From the NCBI GenBank assembly GCA_003248865.1, contig QFPK01000001.1, positions 186,001 through 250,000 on the forward strand: DNA of 64,000 nt. The letters are read 5' to 3'. The position numbers and the translations under genes are program-made. The stretch is from Sphingomonas sp. (lineage in GTDB: Bacteria; Pseudomonadota; Alphaproteobacteria; Sphingomonadales; Sphingomonadaceae). The notes beneath the pieces were generated by a model. It was not told the origin of the DNA. It worked only from the letters and a program-made list of their open reading frames with translations, and did not search any database. Shown here piece after piece: positions 1 to 8,321 of the stretch (its first letter is position 1; every line of letters starts with the position of its first letter).

Positions 1-1351
1 TCCAATAGCCCTTCATCACCAGTTCGCCGGCGACGAGGATTTCGCCGTCTTCGGCGATCATCACGTCCGTGTCGCGGAGCGCGGGGCCGACGCTGTGCAT
101 CTTGATCTTCGCGGCGGGGCGGTTGCAGCTGATGATGGGCGCCGCTTCCGTCTGCCCATAGCCTTGCAGCAGGGTGAGGCCGATGGCGTCGAAGAAAAAG
201 CCCACTTCGGGGCTGAGCGGGGCGCCGCCGGAGACGAGGGCCTTCAGCCGGCCGCCGAAGCGGGCGCGGACCTTCTTGCGCAGCGTGCGGTCGATCAGGA
301 AATCCAGCGGCTTTTCCAGCAGCGAGAGCTTGCCCTTGTCGTAGCGCTTGCGCCCCAGCCGCTCCGCCTGCGCCAGAAGCTTGGGCGCGAGGCCGCCTTC
401 CTTTTGCACCGTCTTCAGCATGCGGGCGCGCAGCACCTCGAACAGGCGGGGGACGACGATAATGATGGAGGGGTGGGTTTCCTCGATATTGGCGGCGAGC
501 TTTTCCAGGCTCTCCGCATAATAGATTTCGCCGCCCAGCCCGATCGGGAAGAACTGCCCGGCGGTATGTTCATAGGCGTGGGAGGTGGGGAGGAACGACA
601 GGAATGTCTCCCGCCTGCCGTCCTGCGGGAAATCGCCCCGGATGATGTCGGTGCAGCCGGCCACATTGTGCAGGATCGCGCCATGGTGCTGCATCACGCC
701 GCGCGGTGTTCCGCCGGTGCCCGACGTGTAGATGAGGCAGGCCGTTTCGGAGCGGGCGATGCGCAGCGCGGCATTGGCGGCGGCGGCCACGTCGCCCGGC
801 ATGGCGGCGGTGAGGGCGCCCATGTCGTGCAGGTCGAGCTTGCCGGAGGACTGGCCCAGCTTCAGCGGCTCGATGCCGATGATGAAGCGGCAGTCGGCCG
901 CCTGATAGGCCGCCTCCATCAGCGGGCGGGCGAGCTTGGGCGTGGAGACGATGGCGCCGACCGCGCCGGAATTCTCCAGGATATGCAGATGATCGCGCGG
1001 CGTGTTGGTGGTGTAGGTGGGAACGGTGACGGCCCCAGCCGACATGATGGCGAGATCCCACAGGCAGAATTCGGGGCGGTTTTCCGACACGAGGACGACG
1101 CGGTCGCCCTTGCCGATCCCCAGCGACTTCAGCCCCTCGGCGAGCCTGGCCACCTGTTTCGCGGCGTCGCCCCAGCTGATCGCGCTCCATTCACCGCCCT
1201 GCTTGCGCCACAGGAAGGCGGCGCCCTGCAGGCGCTCGGCCTGGCCGAAGAACATGTGGACCAGATTCTTCCACTGTTCGACGCCGGTCTCGGCGACGGC
1301 GCGTTCGGCTTCGCGCAGCCGTTCGGCGCGTTCGATGTCGGCGCGGCTCAT
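1..1351 (-). CDS. Long-chain acyl-CoA synthetase (AMP-binding), 3' end beyond window
   Basis: Reading the minus strand from the ATG at 1351 gives 450 codons open to the window edge, so the C-terminus is missing. The protein is an adenylate-forming ligase that would activate fatty acids to acyl-CoA via an acyl-AMP. The P-loop-like motif YTSGTGGTPRGVM (about residue 215) is followed by SFLPTSHAYE and the A5-type motif GYGQTEAAP (about residue 390). These match FadD15-type long-chain-fatty-acid-CoA ligases of about 600 residues. Its ATG overlaps the TGA of the upstream gamma-glutamyltransferase as ATGA, so the two are probably translationally coupled. Substrate chain length cannot be read from the sequence. 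Confidence 0.9.
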   Translation of the reverse strand, partial: MSRADIERAERLREAERAVAETGVEQWKNLVHMFFGQAERLQGAAFLWRKQGGEWSAISWGDAAKQVARLAEGLKSLGIGKGDRVVLVSENRPEFCLWDLAIMSAGAVTVPTYTTNTPRDHLHILENSGAVGAIVSTPKLARPLMEAAYQAADCRFIIGIEPLKLGQSSGKLDLHDMGALTAAMPGDVAAAANAALRIARSETACLIYTSGTGGTPRGVMQHHGAILHNVAGCTDIIRGDFPQDGRRETFLSFLPTSHAYEHTAGQFFPIGLGGEIYYAESLEKLAANIEETHPSIIIVVPRLFEVLRARMLKTVQKEGGLAPKLLAQAERLGRKRYDKGKLSLLEKPLDFLIDRTLRKKVRARFGGRLKALVSGGAPLSPEVGFFFDAIGLTLLQGYGQTEAAPIISCNRPAAKIKMHSVGPALRDTDVMIAEDGEILVAGELVMKGYW

Positions 1352-3141
1352 GGTGTGCTGTTCCCCCCGGTGGCTATGGCCTGACCCTCGCTTCTGGGGT
1401 CCGCGGCGCCGCGCCAGCCGCCGGGCACGCGCGCGAGCGCATTGCCCTTCAGCGGCAGCACGGCTGCCCGGACATTCTGATGCCCCAACGCCTTCAGGCC
1501 GGCGGCCTGTCCTCCAAGGCGGGTATCAGCTTCGTAGCGCAGGCCGGAGCGGTCTGCGATGATCTGCGGCGCGGCCAGCGCATCCTCCACGCTGAGGCCC
1601 CAGTCCAGATGGGCGATCACGGCCTTGGCGACCTGCGCGATGATGGTGGCGCCCCCGGCGGCCCCGAAGGCGGCGACGGGCTGGCCCTTGCGATCATAGA
1701 CGATCACGGGCGCCATGGAGCTGCGCGGGCGCTTGCCCGGCTGCACAGCGTTGAAGGCGGGCTCTCCATCGGCACGCACGGGCGCGAAATCGAAATCGGT
1801 CAGCTGGTTGTTCAGCACGATCCCGGCGGCGACCAGGCCGGAGCCATAGGGCCCTTCGATGGTGGAGGTGAGCGTCGCGACATTGCCCGCCGCGTCAGCC
1901 GCCGCCAGATGGCTGGTGGAGGGCACGTCGGCCAGCCGCTGCGCGGTGCGTTTCGGCAGCCCCTTCGGCGTGCCCGCCGGGGCGTCCGCCATGGCGCGGT
2001 CGATGCGGATCAGCGCGCTGCGGGCCTTGATATAGGCCGGGGACAGTAGCCCCTCCACCGGCACCGGCGCGAAGTCGGCGTCCGCGCCATAGGCCTCGCG
2101 GTCGGCATAGGCGAGGCGCTGGCTCTCCGCGAACAGGTGCTGCGACAGCAGATTGTCCGCGCCCAGCGACTTCAGATCGAAGCGCTCCAGCTGCAGCAAT
2201 ATCTGCAGCACGGCGATTCCGCCGGACGACGGCGGACCCATCGTGCAGATGCGCCACTGCCGATAGGGGCGGCAGAGCGGCTGGCGATCCCCCACGCGAT
2301 AGGCGGCCAGATCCTCGGCCGTCAGCTGCGCGGGGTTGGAAAAGGCATTGGCGACGGCCGTGGTGACGGAGCCGCCGATGGGCCCTTTGTAGAAGGCATC
2401 CGGGCCCTGGGCCGCCAGCAGCTCCAGCGTCTCCGCCAGCTCCGGCTGGCGCAGGACATGGCCGACGGGCCAGGGCTCGCCGGCCGGATCGAGGAAGATG
2501 CGCGCGGCGGCCGGGTCTTGCCGCAGCATCGCCTTGCGGCTTTCGGTGAAGCGGTTGAGGCGCGGCGAGACCGGAAAGCCCTCCCGCGCGGCCCGGATGG
2601 CGGGCGCGAACAGCTCCGCCCAGGGCCGCTTGCCCCAGCGCTTGTGCAGTTCCGCCACCAGCGCGATCGCGCCGGGCACCCCCACCGAATAGCCGCCGGG
2701 AACCGCCTGCGTGAACGGCATCGGCGTGCCATCCGGCTTCAGGAAACGGGTGGGGCCGGCCGCCGCCGGCGCCTTCTCCCGCGCGTCCAGCGAAAAGGTG
2801 CGACCGGATGCCGCATCATACCAGACCAGAAATCCGCCGCCGCCGAGCCCCGACGACTGCGGCTCCACCGCGCCCAGCGCGATCACCATCGCCGCAGCCG
2901 CATCCGCCGCCGAGCCGCCCGCCTGCAACATGGCCACCCCGGCCGCCGACGCCAGCGGGTCCGCCGAGGTCGCCACCTGGGCGCCGCTCGCCGCCGTGCT
3001 GGCCGGAGAGCGGGCGGCGTCCTCCGCGCCGGGAAGATAAAAGCTAGGGGCGGGGGCGGTCTCGACAGCCTGCGCGCGAGCCGCCGCAACAGGCGGCAGC
3101 AAGGCGATCCACAGGGCTGCCGTCAGCGACAAGCGATGCAT
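1348..3141 (-). CDS. ggt: Gamma-glutamyltransferase (glutathione hydrolase)
   Basis: This 597-residue periplasmic Ntn-hydrolase cleaves the gamma-glutamyl bond of glutathione and transfers the glutamyl group. The start at 3141 gives a clean signal peptide (MHRLSLTAALWIALLPPVAAARA); a further in-frame start 12 codons upstream would spoil it. The autoprocessing site is at STSHLAAAD, whose Thr becomes the nucleophile of the small subunit. It is followed by the family's GPYGSG and LNNQLTDF segments and by GAAGGATI near the C-terminus. Length is typical. The stop overlaps the start of the acyl-CoA ligase gene by 4 bp, suggesting one transcript, although the two activities have no obvious shared pathway. 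Confidence 0.95.
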   Translation of the reverse strand: MHRLSLTAALWIALLPPVAAARAQAVETAPAPSFYLPGAEDAARSPASTAASGAQVATSADPLASAAGVAMLQAGGSAADAAAAMVIALGAVEPQSSGLGGGGFLVWYDAASGRTFSLDAREKAPAAAGPTRFLKPDGTPMPFTQAVPGGYSVGVPGAIALVAELHKRWGKRPWAELFAPAIRAAREGFPVSPRLNRFTESRKAMLRQDPAAARIFLDPAGEPWPVGHVLRQPELAETLELLAAQGPDAFYKGPIGGSVTTAVANAFSNPAQLTAEDLAAYRVGDRQPLCRPYRQWRICTMGPPSSGGIAVLQILLQLERFDLKSLGADNLLSQHLFAESQRLAYADREAYGADADFAPVPVEGLLSPAYIKARSALIRIDRAMADAPAGTPKGLPKRTAQRLADVPSTSHLAAADAAGNVATLTSTIEGPYGSGLVAAGIVLNNQLTDFDFAPVRADGEPAFNAVQPGKRPRSSMAPVIVYDRKGQPVAAFGAAGGATIIAQVAKAVIAHLDWGLSVEDALAAPQIIADRSGLRYEADTRLGGQAAGLKALGHQNVRAAVLPLKGNALARVPGGWRGAADPRSEGQAIATGGNSTP

Positions 3142-3213
3142 GCGCCTACCCCTACGGAAGGGGCGGCGCAGGCTCAAGCCTTCTTGGGTGGCGGCGGCGG
3201 AGTTTGCTGTCGG

Positions 3214-4119
3214 CTATCGCAATCGCTCGGCCAGAAAGTCCACGAACGCGCGCACGCGTGCCGGGGTGTTGGCACCGCCCATGAAGACGGCGTGAATCTG
3301 CTCAATGTCGCCTGGGTTGTGGTTTTCCAGCAGCGGCACCAGGCGGCCGTCGGCGATTTCGGCCGCCACGCTGAAGGCGCCCACCCGGGCGATGCCGACG
3401 CCATCTGCCGCCAGCTGGCCCAGGGTCTCGCCGCTGTTGGCTTCGATATTACCGCTGACGCTGAGGGCATAGTCCCGTTTGTGGGTGCGGAAGGGCCAGA
3501 CCGGCTCGGCACGCCGGAAGTTGAAGCCCAGGCAGTTGTGGTGGAGCAGGTCTTCCGGGGTTTCCGGTGTGCCGTGCTGCTGCAGATAGGCGGGGGAAGC
3601 GACGATCACGCGGCGATACTCTCCGATCTTGCGCGCGGTGAGGGCATTGTCTGTGAGGGGGCCGAAGCGGAGCGCGATATCGGCCGCGCCGGCTGCGATA
3701 TCGACGATCTGGTCGCTCAGGCTGATGTCGATCAGGATGTGGGGATAGAGGCGCGCGAATTCGCCGAGCAGCGGCACCACGAACAGCCGGCCATAGGAAT
3801 GCGCGGCGCTGATCCGTAGCCGGCCGCGTGGAGCGCCCAGATCCGCGATGGCCTGTTCGGCATCGTTCAGATCCATCAGGATGCGTCGGGCCGCCACCAG
3901 ATAGGCCTGACCTTCCGTCGTCAGCGTCAGCGCGCGGGTCGACCTCAGCAGCAGGCGCACCCCAAGCCGCGCTTCAATGCGGTCGATCGCGCGACTGACG
4001 GCCGAGGGGCTCAGGCCCAGCGCGCGCCCGGCGGCGGAAAAGCTGCTTCCGGCGGCCACGGCCGCGAACACCTCCAGCGCCCGCGCCCGATCCTGATCGC
4101 CTTCCGTCTTTGCGTTCAA
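3214..4119 (-). CDS. LysR-family transcriptional regulator
   Basis: This 301-residue regulator has an N-terminal winged HTH (ALEVFAAVAAGSSFSAAGRALGLSPSAVSRAIDRIE, about residues 14-48) and a LysR substrate-binding domain. The start appears to be TTG at 4119: upstream in the same frame a TGA follows within five codons, no ATG precedes the HTH, and a GAAAGAG ribosome site lies about 8 nt upstream. It is divergent from the MFS transporter at 4207, the usual arrangement in which a LysR protein controls the neighbouring efflux gene. A TTTGC-N7-GCAAA dyad overlaps its own start and is a candidate autoregulatory site. Confidence 0.93.
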   Translation of the reverse strand: MNAKTEGDQDRARALEVFAAVAAGSSFSAAGRALGLSPSAVSRAIDRIEARLGVRLLLRSTRALTLTTEGQAYLVAARRILMDLNDAEQAIADLGAPRGRLRISAAHSYGRLFVVPLLGEFARLYPHILIDISLSDQIVDIAAGAADIALRFGPLTDNALTARKIGEYRRVIVASPAYLQQHGTPETPEDLLHHNCLGFNFRRAEPVWPFRTHKRDYALSVSGNIEANSGETLGQLAADGVGIARVGAFSVAAEIADGRLVPLLENHNPGDIEQIHAVFMGGANTPARVRAFVDFLAERLR

Positions 4120-4123
4120 TGCA
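4107..4123. promoter_or_regulatory. Candidate LysR-type operator
   Basis: The dyad TTTGC-GTTCAAT-GCAAA contains the T-N11-A core known for LysR operators. It lies over the regulator's TTG start and about 85 bp upstream of the divergent MFS gene. Its position fits autorepression, but the match is short. Confidence 0.35.
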
Positions 4124-4206
4124 AAACTCTTTCACTCATTCCATGGCTACCGCAGCGCAGCATTGCCCGCCACCTTTGCGTGAAGCCCCATTCTGAGAGT
4201 CTGCCC

Positions 4207-5364
4207 ATGAAGTTCAACCCCCCTTTGCTGGCGCTGGCCGCCGGCGCCTTCGGTATCGGTGTCACCGAATTTGCCCCCATGGGCATGCTGCCGCTGATCG
4301 CCGACGATCTGGGCGTCTCCATCCCGACGGCGGGGCTGCTGATCAGCGGCTATGCCCTGGGCGTGATGCTGGGCGCGCCGCTGATGACACTGACCACCGG
4401 ACGCATGCCGCGCCGGACGCTGCTGATCCTGCTCGCCGGGATCTTCACGCTGGGAAATGTGCTGGCCGCGCTGTCCGGCAGCTATGGCATGCTGATGGTG
4501 GCGCGCGTCATCACCTCGCTGAACCATGGCGCCTTCTTCGGCGTGGGCTCGATCGTCGCCGCCAGCCTGGTGCCGGCAGACCGGCGCGCGGCGGCCGTGG
4601 CGGCCATGTTCATGGGCCTGACCGTCGCCAATGTCGTCGGTGTGCCGCTCGCCACATGGGCGGGCGAGCATCTGGGATGGCGCGCCTCTTTCTGGGGAAT
4701 TGCCGGGCTGGGCCTGATCACCATGGCGGCCCTGCGGCTGACCTTGCCTGACCTTCCCGCGCCGGAAGGCGGCGACGCCCGATCCGAACTGCGCGTGCTG
4801 ACGCGCGGGCAGGTGCTGACGGCGCTGGGCCTCACCGTTGTTGGCTCCAACGCGATGTTCACGGTGTTTACCTATATCGTGCCCATCCTTGAACATGAAA
4901 CGCAGGCCTCGCTGGGCTTCGTGACCGCTATGCTGGTCACCTATGGCCTCGGCCTCACCGTCGGGAACTGGCTGGGAGGGAAGTTTGCGGATCGCTCGGT
5001 GGATCGCACCCTCGTGATCACCCTGCTTTCGCTTTCCGCCGTGCTGGTTGCCTTCGCCCTGCTGATGCAGAACCCAATCGCATCGGCCATCCTCATCTTT
5101 CTCTGGGGCGTTGCCAGCTTCGCGCTGGTGCCCCCGCTGCAGGTGCGGGTGATGACGGCGGCCGCCGACGCCCCCAACCTCGCGTCCGCCATGAATATCG
5201 GCGCGTTCAATCTCGGCAATGCCCTGGGCGCGGCCTTGGGCGGCGGGGTGATTGCGCTGGGCCTCGGCTATCCCGCCGTGGCGCTGGCCGGTGCTGCCAC
5301 TTCTGCGCTGGGGCTGCTGATCATGCTGATGGCGCCACGGGCGGACAAGGTGGCGGCTGCCTGA
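4207..5364 (+). CDS. MFS transporter, AraJ/sugar-efflux type
   Basis: This 385-residue inner-membrane protein has twelve predicted hydrophobic segments and belongs to the major facilitator superfamily, DHA1/AraJ-like branch. Signatures are GIGVTEFAPMGMLPLIADDLGVS near the N-terminus, the motif-A-like GAPLMTLTTGRMPRR after helix 2, and ARVITSLNHGAFFGVG in helix 4. The ATG at 4207 is preferred because GAGAG lies about 8 nt upstream; an in-frame GTG at 4180 would add nine polar residues. The likely role is drug or sugar efflux under the divergent LysR regulator. The substrate is unknown. Confidence 0.9.
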   Translation: MKFNPPLLALAAGAFGIGVTEFAPMGMLPLIADDLGVSIPTAGLLISGYALGVMLGAPLMTLTTGRMPRRTLLILLAGIFTLGNVLAALSGSYGMLMVARVITSLNHGAFFGVGSIVAASLVPADRRAAAVAAMFMGLTVANVVGVPLATWAGEHLGWRASFWGIAGLGLITMAALRLTLPDLPAPEGGDARSELRVLTRGQVLTALGLTVVGSNAMFTVFTYIVPILEHETQASLGFVTAMLVTYGLGLTVGNWLGGKFADRSVDRTLVITLLSLSAVLVAFALLMQNPIASAILIFLWGVASFALVPPLQVRVMTAAADAPNLASAMNIGAFNLGNALGAALGGGVIALGLGYPAVALAGAATSALGLLIMLMAPRADKVAAA

Positions 5365-5395
5365 GGGGTTTGCCGCCCAGCGTTTCCCGGCCCGT

Positions 5396-7642
5396 TCAGA
5401 ATACCCGGCCCAGGATCAGGTAGAGCGAGCTGTTCCCGCGCGTGACGCCCGTGGCCAGGATGAACGGGCCGAGCGGCGTGTCCGCGCCCATGAAGATGCT
5501 GCCGGCGGGGCGAAGGGCGTCCAGCGAGATGTCGTTGAACCTGTCCCATGTGTTGCCGACCTCGATGCTGCCGCCGAGGTAGACCGGGAAGTCCACGATG
5601 GGCGCCTCTGCGGAGAGGCGGTGATAGAGGATGGTCCGCCCGATCAGCTTGTGGCGGCCGATCAGCTGATTCTCGTCGAGGCCGGAAAGGTTCAGGAACC
5701 CGCCCAGCCGGAAATCGCCCAGCGAGCGGCCATCGCCGTTGGTGGTGGTGCCCGCGTCGCCGGAGAGCAGCAGCGTGGTGCGGCCCCAGCTGATGGGCTT
5801 CAGCACCCTCACGCTCCCCACGCCATAGCGCAGGTCGCCGCCGAACCAGCCGACATGGTCGGTGAACGAGACGCGGGTGTAGAGCCCGGCGGTGGGGAAG
5901 CGGATATTGTCCAGCTTGTCGATGGTGAAGGCGGCATGCCAGTCCACATCGGTGAAGGTGTCGTCGGTGAAGCCCGGAACGCCCACCGTGGTATCCAGAT
6001 CGACCCCGGCCATGGAAAGGCCCAGCCGCAGTTCACCCCAGTTGCCGAACAGCAATCCGCCGTCCAGCCGGGCGCCGATGCGGGAATCGCGCACTTCGGA
6101 AATAGCGCGGTTGTCATAGTAGAGCGAGGTATCCACCCGCGACCAGAAGGGCGTGAGTTCCACGAAGCCACGGCCGGTATGGCCCGGTTCCGAACTGTAG
6201 CGCCCGAACTCCGTATAGAAGCCGGATTCGACCAGCAGGTTGGACCCGACGCGCACGTCCGACCGCCACTCGATTCCCGTGCCCAGGAAGCTGCGGTCGG
6301 TATAGGCGAAGCCCAGCCGCACGCTGCTGTTGCGGTTGAAATCCGTGTTGATGCCCAGACCCAGCTGCAGCCAGTTGGCCGAGGTGGGATCGCCGTCTGC
6401 CACGATGGTGACGCCCTCTCCGGCGTGGGTGGGATCGGGCCCCACAGTGTAGCGCACCGATCGGAAGCCGCCCAGCGCATAGACGTCCTGCAGATCCGAG
6501 GTCATCTGCGCTGCATCGAGCGGCTTGCCAGGCTCGGCCGTGACCAGATCGCGGATGGCGCGATCCGGCAGATCGGAGTTGTTGTCGACCTTCACGAACT
6601 GCAGCTTGGGTGCGTAGCGCGGCGCACGCGATTGGCGCGCGGCCAGATAATCCGCCCACTCCGCCTCGCTCAGCGCATAGGGACGAAGCTTGTCCACCAC
6701 CGCCAGCGCGGCCGCGCGCCCGGCCGCGATGCCGTCCACGCTGCGATCGAAGGCCGTGGCCCCGATATCGGGCTGGTCCGGCCGGATCAGCACGTCGGCG
6801 GGCGACAGGCTGGCGATCTGCTGCGCCACCGCCTTGTGGCCCAGCAGCAGCTGCATCTGGCTCAGCACGGACACGAAGCTGTTGATCTGGTCCCGCGTGT
6901 GCAGCGGGGTGCCGACATCGACGACGATCAGCCGGTCCACGCCCATCCCGCGCGCGATGTCGATCGGCACATTGTCCGATACCATGCCGTCCACCAGCAG
7001 CTTGCCGCCCCGCTCCACAGGGGGAAGCCCGCCCGGAACCGCCATGGAAGCGAACACGGCGGTCGCGATGTCGCCGTCGCCCATCACCTCGGTCTCGCCG
7101 GTCTCGATATCGGTGGCGACCGCGCGGAACGGAATGGCGAAATTGTCGAAATCCTGCGTGCCCCGCGCCGGCGCCAGATACTCCGCCAACGTCAGGAACA
7201 ACTCCTGCCCGCGCAGCACGCCCTTGGGCAGCACCAGCCCGCGATCATCGAAGCTGATGCGGAAATCGATCAGCACGTCACGCTCGTCGCGCTTGCGCCG
7301 GAAGCTCAGCCTGTCCCGCGGGATGGTGTCGTCGAACACCGTCGTCCAGGGGATGTCGTCGGTAATGGCCTTCAACTCGGACGCGGACTTGCCGGAGGCA
7401 TAGAGGCTGCCCACCACCGCACCCATGCTGGTGCCCGCAATGGCATCGACCGGAATCCGGTTCTCCTCCAGCACCTGCAGCACGCCGACATGCGCAAATC
7501 CGCGCGCGCCACCGCCGCCCAGCACCAGTCCCATTTTCGGACGCTGCGCGCCCGATCCCCCCTCCTGCTGCTCCGCAACAGCCGGCGTGGCGAACAGGGC
7601 GAAGCAGAGAATCGCACAGAGGGCGTCAGGGCGGAAGCGCAT
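5396..7642 (-). CDS. Patatin-like phospholipase with POTRA and outer-membrane barrel (type Vd, PlpD-like)
   Basis: This 748-residue protein has three parts. A signal peptide (MRFRPDALCAILCFALFATPAVA) precedes a patatin domain with the oxyanion motif GGGGARG (about residue 41), the nucleophile elbow GTSMG and the DG dyad VDGMVSDNVP. A single POTRA-like segment (FVKVDNNSDLPDRAI to FRSVRYTV, about 345-400) follows. The remaining ~340 residues are a beta-rich Omp85/surface-antigen barrel ending in an aromatic residue (LILGRVF). This is the architecture of PlpD, where the barrel displays or secretes the lipase. It stands alone in its orientation. All catalytic residues are present. Confidence 0.9.
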   Translation of the reverse strand: MRFRPDALCAILCFALFATPAVAEQQEGGSGAQRPKMGLVLGGGGARGFAHVGVLQVLEENRIPVDAIAGTSMGAVVGSLYASGKSASELKAITDDIPWTTVFDDTIPRDRLSFRRKRDERDVLIDFRISFDDRGLVLPKGVLRGQELFLTLAEYLAPARGTQDFDNFAIPFRAVATDIETGETEVMGDGDIATAVFASMAVPGGLPPVERGGKLLVDGMVSDNVPIDIARGMGVDRLIVVDVGTPLHTRDQINSFVSVLSQMQLLLGHKAVAQQIASLSPADVLIRPDQPDIGATAFDRSVDGIAAGRAAALAVVDKLRPYALSEAEWADYLAARQSRAPRYAPKLQFVKVDNNSDLPDRAIRDLVTAEPGKPLDAAQMTSDLQDVYALGGFRSVRYTVGPDPTHAGEGVTIVADGDPTSANWLQLGLGINTDFNRNSSVRLGFAYTDRSFLGTGIEWRSDVRVGSNLLVESGFYTEFGRYSSEPGHTGRGFVELTPFWSRVDTSLYYDNRAISEVRDSRIGARLDGGLLFGNWGELRLGLSMAGVDLDTTVGVPGFTDDTFTDVDWHAAFTIDKLDNIRFPTAGLYTRVSFTDHVGWFGGDLRYGVGSVRVLKPISWGRTTLLLSGDAGTTTNGDGRSLGDFRLGGFLNLSGLDENQLIGRHKLIGRTILYHRLSAEAPIVDFPVYLGGSIEVGNTWDRFNDISLDALRPAGSIFMGADTPLGPFILATGVTRGNSSLYLILGRVF

Positions 7643-7741
7643 GGACGCTTGCTATGCCTGCAGCCGAAGGCGAGCGCCAGTGGCAGGCGGCGAGATGCCG
7701 CGCTAGAGGCCGCTTCACTGGAAAGCGCAAAGGATGAACGG

Positions 7742-8029
7742 ATGAAACGGGGGCCGCCGTTGGCAACATTGCTGGTCGGCGCGGTGTGCGTCGGCGGTGC
7801 GGCCTACTCACAGACACCCGCCCCCCTGCCGCCGGGGCCGGGCCTGGCACTGGTGAACAGCCATTGCACCACCTGCCACGGGCTGGACTTCATCACCAAA
7901 CAACCCCGCGGCAAAGGCAGCGCCTTCTGGGCCGCCAGCGTCAGCAAGATGATCGATACCCACGGTGCGGAAATCCCGCCCGAGGATGCGAAGGCCATCG
8001 TCGCTTATCTGGGGCGGACGTTCGGCTGA
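7742..8029 (+). CDS. Small monohaem cytochrome c, SorB-like
   Basis: This 95-residue exported protein has a signal peptide (MKRGPPLATLLVGAVCVGGAAYSQ) and one haem-binding CTTCH motif followed by a class-I-like helix. The body (QPRGKGSAFWAASVSKMIDTHGAEIPPEDAKAIVAYL) resembles the cytochrome subunit SorB of sulfite dehydrogenase, with the Met of SKM as possible sixth ligand. The start at 7742 has AAAGGA about 10 nt upstream; an in-frame region 5' of it is antisense to the patatin gene and is not used. No molybdopterin sulfite dehydrogenase subunit is adjacent, so its electron partner is unknown. Confidence 0.8.
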   Translation: MKRGPPLATLLVGAVCVGGAAYSQTPAPLPPGPGLALVNSHCTTCHGLDFITKQPRGKGSAFWAASVSKMIDTHGAEIPPEDAKAIVAYLGRTFG

Positions 8030-8046
8030 GGGTAGGTTGGTTTTCT

Positions 8047-8275
8047 TGCCTCCGGCGGGCAGGGAAATGATTTCCCTGCACCCTCTAAGTTGGCGTTGTG
8101 CACTGCTGCCGCGCCGCGCGTGTAACTCGGTTTGATTGCCTGCGGCGCTGGAACTTGCTGGCGCCGCAGGCAGTAAGCCCAACCGTCAGCACAACTTCAA
8201 CGATCACCCTACGAATGTGGGTGCAGGGAGCACGGCTCCCTGCCGGGTTCCAAGGGCAGAGCCCTTGGAGTCTTT
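8047..8275 (+). repeat. Composite intergenic palindromic element, full copy 1
   Basis: This element of about 230 bp sits between the convergent cytochrome and DUF748 genes. From the left it holds TGCCTCCGGCGG, hairpin A (GCAGGGAAAT and complement around one base, 8059-8079), an interval, and a central hairpin with perfect 11-bp arms GCCTGCGGCGC (8138-8148 and 8161-8171). It ends in the 46-nt double hairpin at 8223-8268. A full copy in the opposite orientation lies at 30303-30532; shortened copies are at 17494-17700 and 33765-33860. No credible protein is encoded. It may act as a bidirectional terminator, a REP/BIME-like element or a structured RNA. Confidence 0.85.
8223..8268 (+). repeat. 46-nt double-hairpin module, copy 1
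   Basis: The module is hairpin B (arms GCAGGGAGC and GCTCCCTGC, loop ACG), a 6-nt spacer CGGGTT, then hairpin C (arms CCAAGGGC and GCCCTTGG, loop AGA). The total is 46 nt, as in the copies at 30303, 49768 and 51026. A short pyrimidine run (TCTTTC) follows. Confidence 0.85.
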
Positions 8276-8321
8276 CATCGCCCTCACCTGACGCGATGGC
8301 AGGCTGAGCCCGAGCCGCCTC

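Noticed and set aside
8098..8307. Short open frame through the composite repeat (RFDCLRRWNLLAPQAV and QGARLPAGFQGQSPW), also seen in the copies near 17556 and 30300.
   Set aside because: It is a translation of the palindromic element. The copies have different starts and ends, and the conserved feature is stem pairing, not codons.
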